Assembly (NCBI GenBank): GCA_965602945.1
Contig: CBFDBC010000158.1
Coordinates: 1 to 9,021 of the forward strand
Direction of reading: 5' to 3'
Length of the DNA: 9,021 nucleotides
From: JAUXEH01 sp965602945
GTDB taxonomy: Bacteria; Acidobacteriota; Aminicenantia; Aminicenantales; Aminicenantaceae
Shown here: positions 1-6,892 of the stretch, piece by piece
Layout of the letters: each line of letters opens with the position of its first letter
Numbering within the stretch: the stretch's first letter is position 1
Notes under the pieces: generated by a model
What the model was told of the DNA's origin: nothing
Database searches by the model: none
What the model saw: only the letters and a program-made list of their open reading frames with translations
Position numbers and translations under genes: made by a program

Positions 1-120
1 GACCGTAAAAGATTTCTCGATCGTGTCCTCGATATTGGCGTAGGCGGTCCCTGAAAGGATCACTGAGATCCCCGCCAATATCAGTATGGCAAGATAAGAT
101 TTTCGGGCATGCTGATTCAT
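1..120 (-). CDS. Exported protein, N-terminal fragment (possibly DUF4097-like)
   Basis: Only the first 40 codons are in the window; the gene runs off the left edge. The start is ATG at 118-120 (read leftward), preceded by a strong AGGAGG ribosome site about 7 nt away. The protein begins MNQHARKSYLAILILAG, a short basic stretch followed by a hydrophobic core, and ends its signal with AYA before NIEDTIEKSFTV, a good signal peptidase I site after residue 28. The mature start, a short acidic helix followed by KSFTV, resembles exported DUF4097/adhesin-like beta-repeat proteins, which often begin with a phrase like 'EKTFxVxPGG'. That match is inference from a dozen residues. It is divergent from the alkaline phosphatase gene, so the two share the 220-nt gap but not a transcript. 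Confidence 0.75.
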   Translation of the reverse strand, partial: MNQHARKSYLAILILAGISVILSGTAYANIEDTIEKSFTV

Positions 121-297
121 GCTGTCCCTCCTCTTGGATTGAAGTCTATGATGTACACGTCATCCTCAATTAAGTATGACGCACGCATGCCTCAAAAAGT
201 TCGCTTGTTTGGGATAATTTTTCCGTTCCGGACAACATCCAAGAGTGAAACCGAGCGGGAGGGCAGCGGCAGGATCGTCGGCTGATCCCCCCCTACA
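121..297. other. Divergent intergenic region with imperfect palindrome
   Basis: This gap lies between the leftward exported protein and the rightward phosphatase. It holds an imperfect palindrome, TGATGTACACGTCA at 149-162 (5 of 7 position pairs complementary), just upstream of the leftward gene's ribosome site, which could be an operator for that gene. A GATAAT hexamer at 213-218 has no convincing -35 partner. I see no small ORF with a ribosome site and no terminator here. Confidence 0.3.
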
Positions 298-326
298 TTG
301 ACAGATCAGAGAGTGTGTGCTATTAA
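298..326 (+). promoter_or_regulatory. Sigma-70-type promoter for the alkaline phosphatase
   Basis: A perfect TTGACA (298-303) is followed after exactly 17 nt by TATTAA (321-326). Transcription would begin near 332-334, only about 8 nt before the ATG at 341. The GTG at 317, which would extend the reading frame by 8 codons, lies inside the spacer and would not be transcribed from this promoter, so it favours ATG 341. No Pho box could be recognised by eye. Confidence 0.6.
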
Positions 327-340
327 ATCATGTTCTCATC

Positions 341-1714
341 ATGAAACGCATTAGGTGCAAATCCACGCTTTCCTTCCTGTTGGCAGTGTTCTGCCTGCAG
401 GGAGCGCAGTCCTGCCGCCCGGGCGAAAGTGTGCCCCGGAACGTCATCCTCTTCATCGCGGACGGCTGCGGCTTCAACCACATGGAAGCGGCCAGCCTCT
501 TTGCCCACGGCCTCCCGGAGGCCCAGGTCTATGCGCGATTCCCCATCAAGTATGCCATGACCACCTATCCCGCAGAAGGATCGGTCTACGATCCCCACTC
601 CGCCTGGAAGACCTTTTCCTATGTCGAAGAAGGCGCGACCGACTCGGCGGCCGCGGCCACCGCCATGGCCACGGGGATCAAGACCTACAACGGGGCGATC
701 AACGTGGACCTGCAGAGGGAACGCCTGACCACCACTTTTGAGGTCGCCGAACAGAGGGGCAGGTCCACGGGGATCGTTACCTCCGTGTACTTCACGCATG
801 CCACGCCCGCGTGTTTTGCGGCCCACAATCCCAGACGGAACAACACCCTGTCGATCGGCCGAGAGATGCTCCTGGAGAGCCCTGTTGATGTGATCATGGG
901 GTGCGGCCATCCCGACTATAACAAGCAGGGGAAACCGAGTCTGAAGCCCCGGTACCAGAATGTCGGGGGCAGGGAAACCTGGGAGGCGCTGCAGCAGGGC
1001 CGGGCCGGGGGAGACGCAGACCAGGACGGGGAGGACGATCCCTGGAGTCTGATCGAGACCCGGGAAGAGTTTATTGCCCTGGCGTCCGGGCCGACCCCCC
1101 GCCGTGTGCTCGGTGTTCCGCGGATCTACGCCACTCTGCAGCAGGACCGGATGGGGGACGGCCAGGCCGCTCCCTATGCGGTGCCTGAACTCGATGGGAT
1201 CCCCTCGCTGGAGGAGATGACGCTGGCGGCACTCAACGTGCTGGATGAAGACCGTGACGGTTTCTTCCTCATGGTGGAGGGGGGAGCCGTCGACTGGGCC
1301 GCCCATGATCATCAGGCCGGCAGGATGATCGAGGAACTGATCGATTTCGATAAGGCCGTGGAAGCCGCGGTGGAATGGGTCGAGTCGAACAGCAGTTGGA
1401 AAGAGACCCTGATCATCGTGACCAGCGATCACGAGACCGGATACCTCACAGGGCCCGGGTCCGGTGAAGCACAGCTCGGTGATGACGGCGGATCCGCCGA
1501 ATGGATCCCGCTTCACGGCCGCGGCCGGGGGGAAGCCCCCGCTGTTCAGTGGAACAAGGGCGGCCACACCAATTCCCTGGTCCCCTTCTTTGCCAAGGGA
1601 GCGGGAAGCCAGAGGTTTGAGCAGTACGCTGTAGGGTCCGATCCTGTCCGGGGAACATATCTGGACAACACCGACATCGGCCGAGTGCTTTTCTCATTCC
1701 TGGAAGACCATTAA
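341..1714 (+). CDS. Alkaline phosphatase, PhoA fold, secreted or lipoprotein
   Basis: Metal-dependent phosphomonoesterase that would release inorganic phosphate from organic phosphates outside the cytoplasm. All main active-site blocks of the family are visible: the first metal Asp in FIADGCG (D41), the nucleophile block ATDSAAAATA with D101-S102, THATPA (H153, T155), VEGGAVDWAAH giving E313, D318 and H322 with the same spacing as E. coli E322/D327/H331, TSDHE (D363-H364), and KGGHTNSLVP with the last zinc His, H409. The product is 457 aa, near the family's usual 450-500. The N-terminus is MKRIRCKSTL, then a hydrophobic stretch, then AQSC at residues 22-25, which could be a lipobox (C25) or an ordinary signal peptide end. 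The chosen start is ATG 341, which lacks a clear ribosome site; GTG 317 is the alternative. It appears monocistronic. Confidence 0.93.
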   Translation: MKRIRCKSTLSFLLAVFCLQGAQSCRPGESVPRNVILFIADGCGFNHMEAASLFAHGLPEAQVYARFPIKYAMTTYPAEGSVYDPHSAWKTFSYVEEGATDSAAAATAMATGIKTYNGAINVDLQRERLTTTFEVAEQRGRSTGIVTSVYFTHATPACFAAHNPRRNNTLSIGREMLLESPVDVIMGCGHPDYNKQGKPSLKPRYQNVGGRETWEALQQGRAGGDADQDGEDDPWSLIETREEFIALASGPTPRRVLGVPRIYATLQQDRMGDGQAAPYAVPELDGIPSLEEMTLAALNVLDEDRDGFFLMVEGGAVDWAAHDHQAGRMIEELIDFDKAVEAAVEWVESNSSWKETLIIVTSDHETGYLTGPGSGEAQLGDDGGSAEWIPLHGRGRGEAPAVQWNKGGHTNSLVPFFAKGAGSQRFEQYAVGSDPVRGTYLDNTDIGRVLFSFLEDH

Positions 1715-1741
1715 AACATTCTGGCATTCTCCATCAGATTC

Positions 1742-1770
1742 TTGACTGCGGCAGATGTGTGATATACCCT
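1742..1770 (+). promoter_or_regulatory. Promoter of the amidohydrolase-GGT-GltS unit
   Basis: TTGACT at 1742-1747 is followed after 15 nt by TATACCCT (1763-1770). Read as a sigma-70 promoter the -10 could be TACCCT with a 17-nt spacer (1765-1770) or TATACC with a 15-nt spacer. The same arrangement, with the same 15-nt gap, stands before the lipase gene at 7910-7938, which raises confidence in both. Transcription would begin near 1777, leaving a leader of about 110 nt. Confidence 0.5.
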
Positions 1771-1798
1771 AGGTCCTTGTGAATGCGTTCGTCATAGA

Positions 1799-1853
1799 CA
1801 GAGCCTGCCTCCCGCGGATTTCCTGTATTACTGCCTGTAAAGGGAGGGGTCTG
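1799..1853 (+). promoter_or_regulatory. Foldable 5' leader of the amidohydrolase gene
   Basis: CAGA (1799-1802), CC (1804-1805) and CCTCCC (1808-1813) pair in order with GGGAGG (1842-1847), GG (1848-1849) and TCTG (1850-1853), giving 12 base pairs with small bulges on one side only. The enclosed loop contains a second small hairpin, TTAC-TGCCT-GTAA (1828-1840). No run of T follows, so it does not look like an intrinsic terminator. It ends about 25 nt before the AGGAGG site at 1879-1884 and lies inside the predicted leader. No known riboswitch class was recognised. Confidence 0.3.
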
Positions 1854-1888
1854 CTTTGTCCAAACTTTGCGCCACGAGAGGAGGAATC

Positions 1889-3436
1889 ATGAGAGAGAGA
1901 GTCATGAGGGCAGCCGTCATCGTACTGGCCCTGGCCGTGCTGATCCCCGGGTCGATAACCCCGGCGGCAGGAGCTGAAGAGACGCCCGAGGTCACCAAGG
2001 AAAAACAGCTGGTCCTGGATTGGCTGTCGCAGCCCCGAAATGTGAAAAAATTCGGGACCATTTCGGATTCTATCTGGTCGTTCGCCGAGCTGGGGATGCA
2101 GGAGTTCAAATCCTCCAAGCTGCTGGCCGATACGCTGGAAGAGGCCGGGTTCACAGTCGAGATGGGGGCAGCCGGCATGCCGACCTGTTTCGTCGCATCC
2201 TATGGATCCGGCAAACCCGTGATCGGCATACTGGGCGAGTATGACGCGCTTCCTATGATCTCCCAGAAGGGCCGCGTGCCCACTCAGGATCCTGTGGTGG
2301 ACGGTGCGCCGGGGCACGGCTGCGGGCACAATCTCATGGGTACGGCCGCGACCGCGGCCGCCATCGCGGTCAAGCAGGCCATGGAGAAACACAATCTGCC
2401 CGGCACGATCAAGGTGTTCGGCTCACCCGCCGAAGAAACCCTGATCAGCCGGCCCTACATGGTAAAAGCCGGGCTGTTCGAAGGAGTGGATGCTGTCATC
2501 GACAACCACAGCAGCAGCACACTGGCCACAGGCTACGGCCGGGGTGGCAATGCCATGTACTCGGTGATCTTCTCATTCAAAGGGAAAACCGCTCACGGGG
2601 CCGGCGCGCCCTGGACCGCCAGGAGCGCGCTGGATGCCGTCGAACTCACGAACATCGCGGCCAATTTCCTGCGGGAGCACCTGTTCTACACCTACCGGAT
2701 GCACTATGTCATCATCCACGGCGGGGAGGCGCCCAATGTGGTTCCGGACCGGGCTTCCGTCTGGTATTACATCCGGAACACAGATGAGCGGGTCGAAGAC
2801 ATGTACGAGCGGGTGGTCAACTGTGCCAAGGGCGCGGCCCTGGCCTCGGGTACGGAGCTGACCGACGTGCGTATCCTCTCGGCTATCCACCAGCGCAACG
2901 CCAACAAACGGCTGGCGGAGCTGATGTTCAAGAACATCGAGATCGTCGGTATGCCGGAGTGGACCGAGGAGGAGCACGCCTTTGCCAGGTCCCTGCAGGA
3001 GGAGCTGGGCCGGACCGTGAGCGGGATGCCCACCAAGTACAGGCCCCTGCGCGGGCCCTCTCCCGTGTTCACGGGCGGAGGTTCCTCGGATGTGGGTGAG
3101 GTGACCCGAGTGGTTCCCACCACCTCGCTGGCTTTCCCGGGACAGGTCCCGGGCAACATCGGGCATCACTGGTCCTGTGTGGCGGCCAACTACGGCTCCA
3201 CCGCCTGGAAGGGGCTGAACGCCGGCGCCAAGGTCATGGCCGCCACGGCCATCGACCTTTTTCAGAAACCAGAAGAACTGGAGGCCATGTGGGAGGAGTT
3301 CAAGGCGTATGAGGAAAAGCACCCCTACAAGTCATTCCTCCCGGAAGACGCGAAACCGCCGCTCGATCTCAACCAGGAGCTGATGGAAAAATTCAGGGCC
3401 CGGATGGAGCTGGTGGAGAAGGAAACCATCAAGTAG
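1889..3436 (+). CDS. Exported M20-family amidohydrolase, AbgB type
   Basis: Predicted zinc or manganese amidohydrolase that cleaves an N-acyl amino acid or small peptide amide; the nearest named relative is the B subunit of p-aminobenzoyl-glutamate hydrolase (AbgB), about 480 aa. Visible family blocks are GEYDALP, GHGCGHN (H143, C145, H147), SPAEET with the catalytic Glu pair E182-E183, DNHSS (H207), the lid-domain start KTAHGAGAPW, and GNIGHHWS with the last metal His at 426/427. The product is 515 aa because a signal peptide precedes the enzyme: MRERVMRAAVIVLALAVL and a cleavage site after AAGA (residue 29). E. coli AbgB has no such signal. The start at ATG 1889 is fixed by AGGAGG at 1879-1884 with a short 4-nt spacer; TTG 1856 would bury the signal and lacks a site. 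No AbgA-like partner or AbgT transporter is in view. The GGT-like gene follows after 19 nt. Confidence 0.88.
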   Translation: MRERVMRAAVIVLALAVLIPGSITPAAGAEETPEVTKEKQLVLDWLSQPRNVKKFGTISDSIWSFAELGMQEFKSSKLLADTLEEAGFTVEMGAAGMPTCFVASYGSGKPVIGILGEYDALPMISQKGRVPTQDPVVDGAPGHGCGHNLMGTAATAAAIAVKQAMEKHNLPGTIKVFGSPAEETLISRPYMVKAGLFEGVDAVIDNHSSSTLATGYGRGGNAMYSVIFSFKGKTAHGAGAPWTARSALDAVELTNIAANFLREHLFYTYRMHYVIIHGGEAPNVVPDRASVWYYIRNTDERVEDMYERVVNCAKGAALASGTELTDVRILSAIHQRNANKRLAELMFKNIEIVGMPEWTEEEHAFARSLQEELGRTVSGMPTKYRPLRGPSPVFTGGGSSDVGEVTRVVPTTSLAFPGQVPGNIGHHWSCVAANYGSTAWKGLNAGAKVMAATAIDLFQKPEELEAMWEEFKAYEEKHPYKSFLPEDAKPPLDLNQELMEKFRARMELVEKETIK

Positions 3437-3455
3437 GACTTTTCGGAGGATACCA

Positions 3456-5333
3456 ATGACAGCGAGATTCTTTTCCCATGGGAGATGGTGGAAACCAGGG
3501 GCGATGTGCCTGGCCCTTGTTCTAAGCTGCAACGGCGTGAGCTTCACGCAGCACGAGAAGCCGGTGCTGCACGGCCGGCACTGGGTCGCCATTACAGGGA
3601 AACCCATCGCCGCAACCGCCGGGGCTATGATGTTCCAGAAAGGCGGGAACGCGGTGGACGCGGCCTGCGCCATGCTGGGTGCGACATGCACCATGTACGA
3701 TGTGCTCAGCTGGGGAGGGGAGACCCAGGCCCTGATATACAACCCCAAGACCAAAAAGGTCATTGGTATCAATGCCCTGGGGGTGGCCCCGACGGGCGCC
3801 ACAGCCGAATTCTTTCGAGAGAAGGAGCTGGACTTCCCTCCGGAGGATGGTCCCCTGTCCGCCGTCACACCCGGTACTCCAGGCGGGCTCATCACCATGC
3901 TGGCGGAGTTCGGCACACTGAGCCTCAAGGACGTTCTGGAGCCCAGCATGCAGATGGCCGAAGGCTATCCCATGGAGGAAGACACGGTCAACCGGATCGA
4001 GCAGCGCAAGGATCGGCTGAAGTTGTGGCCGTACTCCAAAGCGCTTTTCCTCCCTCATCCGGGAGAGGAGCATGAGGGTCCTCATGTCGGAGAGATCTTC
4101 CGCCAGCCCGACCTCCTGGAGACCTTGAAGAAACTGGTGGAATCCGAGCAGCAGGCACTGGAGGAGGGGAAGACCCGCAAGGAGGCCATATACGCCGCCT
4201 ATGAACGCTTCTACCGGGGAGACATCGCCGAGGAGCTGGTCCGCAGCACCCGGGAGCAGGGCGGGCTCATCACCATGCAGGACCTGTCCGACTGGACGTG
4301 TTATCTCGAGGAACCGGTCATGACCACCTACAAGGGCATCGAGGTGTACAAGCTGACCTGTTGGGTACAGGGACCGGTCATGCTGCAGATACTGAACATG
4401 CTGGAGAAAATCGACCTCAAGGAGATGGATTACAACAGCGTCGACTACATCCACACTCTTTACCAGGTCATGAACCACTGCTTTGCCGACCGCGATTTCT
4501 ATTATGGTGACCCCTATGTGCCGCCTGAGGAGCCGCTGAAGGGCCTGCTTTCCAAGGAGTACGCGGAGGCGCGGCTCAAGCAGATCGACTGGAACGTCAA
4601 CGACCCGGATGTCCGGCCTGGTGATCCCTATCCCTTCCAGGGGGGTACCAATCCCTATCGGGAGTTCCTTGACCAATGGACCAATAGGCCGGAGCCCGCG
4701 GAGAAAAAGTTGAACGAGGCGGAGTGGGCCGCTCTCGAAGAGAGCTTCTGGACCGGGACTACGTCCATCCAGGCAGCGGACAAAGAGGGGTGGGTGGTGT
4801 CCGTGACCCCGTCGGGTGGCTGGATCCCGCCGGTCATCGCCGGCCGGACCGGTGTGGCGCTGAGCCAGCGGGCACAGAGCTTCGTGGTCCATCCCGAGGC
4901 TAATCCCTTTAACGTGGTCCGGCCCGGCCAGCGGCCGCGTGCCACCCTGACCCCGGGCATGGCGTTGAAGGATGGGCGGCCTTACCTGTCCTTCGCGGTC
5001 CAGGGCGGCGACACCCAGGACCAGAACCTGGTCCAGTTCTTCCTCAACATGGTGGAGTTCGGGATGAACGTGCAGGAGGCCTGCGAAGCAGCCAACATCA
5101 CGAGCTATCAGATGCGGAATTCCTTCAGGCTGCACAAGGTGGAGCCGGGCCGGCTCACGCTGCACGAGAGTGTGTCAAAGGAGGACCGGGATGTCCTTGG
5201 GGATATGGGTTATACCATCGATGTGAGGCGCAAGACTTCGGGGCCCATCAACGCCATCTTCTTCGACTGGAAGCACGGCAGTTTCTGGGGGGGCTCCAGC
5301 AATTACGGGGACGACTACGGCATCGTCTGGTAA
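3456..5333 (+). CDS. Exported gamma-glutamyltransferase-family protein, divergent
   Basis: Ntn-hydrolase of the gamma-glutamyltranspeptidase family (625 aa, usual 530-620), normally made as a proenzyme that cuts itself before a catalytic Thr. The large-subunit start KPIAATAGAMMFQKGGNAVD and AVTPGTPGG are typical. The predicted self-cleavage and nucleophile site is T435 in TGTTSIQAADKEGWVVSVT, where canonical enzymes read TTHxSVVD. The oxyanion region is GGDTQDQ (G517-G518), as in GGT-like relatives that carry GGDxQPQ. Two donor-binding features differ: the canonical N/D-x-R-E-x-A-P reads NALGVAP (L108-G109 in place of Arg-Glu) and the Ser-Ser pair reads A496-T497. The N-terminus is basic then hydrophobic, ending LALVLSC, so C25 could be lipidated. 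GGAGG at 3445-3449 with 6-nt spacing sets the start. Family is secure; gamma-glutamyl activity is not. Confidence 0.88.
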   Translation: MTARFFSHGRWWKPGAMCLALVLSCNGVSFTQHEKPVLHGRHWVAITGKPIAATAGAMMFQKGGNAVDAACAMLGATCTMYDVLSWGGETQALIYNPKTKKVIGINALGVAPTGATAEFFREKELDFPPEDGPLSAVTPGTPGGLITMLAEFGTLSLKDVLEPSMQMAEGYPMEEDTVNRIEQRKDRLKLWPYSKALFLPHPGEEHEGPHVGEIFRQPDLLETLKKLVESEQQALEEGKTRKEAIYAAYERFYRGDIAEELVRSTREQGGLITMQDLSDWTCYLEEPVMTTYKGIEVYKLTCWVQGPVMLQILNMLEKIDLKEMDYNSVDYIHTLYQVMNHCFADRDFYYGDPYVPPEEPLKGLLSKEYAEARLKQIDWNVNDPDVRPGDPYPFQGGTNPYREFLDQWTNRPEPAEKKLNEAEWAALEESFWTGTTSIQAADKEGWVVSVTPSGGWIPPVIAGRTGVALSQRAQSFVVHPEANPFNVVRPGQRPRATLTPGMALKDGRPYLSFAVQGGDTQDQNLVQFFLNMVEFGMNVQEACEAANITSYQMRNSFRLHKVEPGRLTLHESVSKEDRDVLGDMGYTIDVRRKTSGPINAIFFDWKHGSFWGGSSNYGDDYGIVW

Positions 5334-5338
5334 TCGGA

Positions 5339-5349
5339 AGACGTCGTCT
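5339..5349. repeat. Short inverted repeat in the GGT-GltS gap
   Basis: AGACG-T-CGTCT is a perfect 5-bp inverted repeat around one base, just after the GGT-like stop codon in the 71-nt gap before the rubredoxin-GltS gene. The loop is too small for a hairpin, so if it matters it would be a protein-binding site. No promoter boxes or terminator were found in the rest of this gap, so read-through into the next gene is the simplest view. Confidence 0.2.
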
Positions 5350-5404
5350 GCTGCGGGAATGCCGGGTCCGGTTTCTTCATCCGGTCGTCACAGGAGGACA
5401 GGTC

Positions 5405-6892
5405 ATGAAATACCGCTGCAATGTGTGCAATGTCTATGAATACACCGACACCATAGGTGACGTACACACCAAGATCAAGCCCGGTACCAAACCAGAGGAT
5501 TTTCCCGACAGTTGGGAGTGCCCCATCTGCGGCGCGGACAAAACACACCTGATGCCCGTGGAGGAAGAGGTCCAGGAAAAACTGGAAGTCCTTCAGACCT
5601 CGACCTGCCCTAAGTGCGGCCGGCCCCACACGATCACCGTCTATCACGAAGACACGGTCGACCTGCACAGCTACCTGGGGGAGTGGAAGCGCAGCCAGGA
5701 CGAGGTGGAGGTCCACATGGCGGACATCCACAGGATGTCGGCCACAGTAGAATCGATCACCGAGCCGATGCGAACCAGGAAGGATGTGATCGCCTGGGAC
5801 GACATCCTGATCCGTGGGGCTCAGCTGGCCCGTCTTCCTTTGAACAAGGAGTCCGAAGTGAAAACCCGGACCGTGATCGGGAAGAGGGCCGCACACCCTC
5901 TGGTCATCGAGACCCCCGTCTTCATCACACACATGTCTTTCGGGGCCCTGTCCCGGGAGATCAAGCTGGCGCTCGCCAAAGGCAGTGCTGCGGTCAAGAC
6001 CGCCATGTGTTCGGGAGAGGGAGGCATACTCAATGATTCCCTGGTCAGTTCCCACAAATACATCTTCGAGTATGTACCCAATCAGTACAGTGTCACCGAT
6101 GAAAACCTGCAGCGTGTGGATGCCGTCGAGATCAAGATCGGCCAATCATCCAAGCCCGGCATGGGAGGGCACCTGCCGGCCGCCAAAGTCACGGAAGAGA
6201 TTGCCGCCGTCCGGGGATTCCCGGTCGGAGAGGACATCATCAGCCCCGCTCATTTCGAAGACATCACGACACCCGACGGGCTGAAGTCCAAGGTGGATTG
6301 GCTGCGCGACAAGACAGGAGGTAAACCCATCGGGATCAAGCTGGCGGCCGGCCACATCGAGGCTGACCTGGAGGTGGCCCTTCATGCCGGCCCCGATTTT
6401 ATCACCCTCGACGGCCGCCCGGGCGCGACCGGAGCATCCCCCAAGATCATCAAGGCCTCCACTTCGGTCCCGACCATTTTTGCGCTGCACCGGGCCCGCC
6501 GGTTCCTGGACGAGAAAGGCGCCGATGGTGTCGCTCTCATCATCACAGGCGGGCTGCGGGTGTCCTCGGATTTTGCCAAGGCGCTGGCCATGGGAGCGGA
6601 TGCCATCGCCATCGGTACCGCCGCCCTGATGGCCTGCGCCTGTCAGCAGTACCGGCAGTGTGCGACCGGCACCTGTCCGGTGGGGGTCACCACCCAGAAC
6701 GTGGAGCTGCGCAGCCGCCTGAACGTCGACATATCGGCCCGCAAGCTGGAGAACTTCCTGCATGTTTCCACGGATGAACTCAAGACTTTCGCCCGCCTGA
6801 CCGGCAACGATGACGTGCACAAGCTTTCTATCCGTGATCTGTGCACTGTCAACTCGGAGATCAGCGGGCACACGGACATCGAACACGCTTAG
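5405..6892 (+). CDS. Rubredoxin-glutamate synthase FMN-domain fusion
   Basis: A redox enzyme of 495 aa in two parts. Residues 1-50 are a rubredoxin domain: CNVC (C5, C8) and CPICGADK (C39, C42), with the usual PDSWECP between, binding one iron. After a linker with a further CPKC pair (C68, C71), residues about 110-480 are the glutamate synthase central/FMN-binding barrel: ETPVFITHMSFGALS, SGEGG, KIGQSSKPGMGGHLP, DGRPGATGASP, IITGGLR, AIGTAALMAC, then the 3Fe-4S motif C413-x5-C419-x4-C424 followed by PVGVTTQ. The N-terminal class II glutamine amidotransferase and the C-terminal GXGXG domain of full GltB are absent, and no such genes lie nearby, so the nitrogen donor is unknown. The rubredoxin probably feeds electrons to the FMN and iron-sulfur centre. 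No signal peptide: cytoplasmic. AGGAGG at 5392-5397, 7 nt before ATG. Calling it glutamate synthase proper would go too far. Confidence 0.9.
   Translation: MKYRCNVCNVYEYTDTIGDVHTKIKPGTKPEDFPDSWECPICGADKTHLMPVEEEVQEKLEVLQTSTCPKCGRPHTITVYHEDTVDLHSYLGEWKRSQDEVEVHMADIHRMSATVESITEPMRTRKDVIAWDDILIRGAQLARLPLNKESEVKTRTVIGKRAAHPLVIETPVFITHMSFGALSREIKLALAKGSAAVKTAMCSGEGGILNDSLVSSHKYIFEYVPNQYSVTDENLQRVDAVEIKIGQSSKPGMGGHLPAAKVTEEIAAVRGFPVGEDIISPAHFEDITTPDGLKSKVDWLRDKTGGKPIGIKLAAGHIEADLEVALHAGPDFITLDGRPGATGASPKIIKASTSVPTIFALHRARRFLDEKGADGVALIITGGLRVSSDFAKALAMGADAIAIGTAALMACACQQYRQCATGTCPVGVTTQNVELRSRLNVDISARKLENFLHVSTDELKTFARLTGNDDVHKLSIRDLCTVNSEISGHTDIEHA

Noticed and set aside
317..340. GTG start extending the alkaline phosphatase by 8 residues
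   Set aside because: It lies in the spacer of the predicted promoter and puts extra residues in front of a normal basic signal-peptide start (MKRIRCK).
323..1567. Open reading frame of 414 codons on the minus strand inside the phosphatase gene
   Set aside because: Antisense shadow; low-complexity Gly/Arg/His-rich translation and no motifs, against a complete set of phosphatase motifs on the plus strand.
1856..1888. TTG start extending the amidohydrolase by 11 residues
   Set aside because: No ribosome site; the AGGAGG at 1879-1884 falls inside the extension and points to ATG 1889.
3522..5165. Open reading frame of 547 codons on the minus strand inside the GGT-like gene
   Set aside because: It is the antisense shadow of a G+C-rich gene: no ribosome site, no recognisable domain, and the plus-strand frame carries clear family motifs.
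5334..5404. Possible terminator or promoter between the GGT-like and rubredoxin-GltS genes
   Set aside because: No stem followed by T-run and no -35/-10 pair could be found; only a small inverted repeat.
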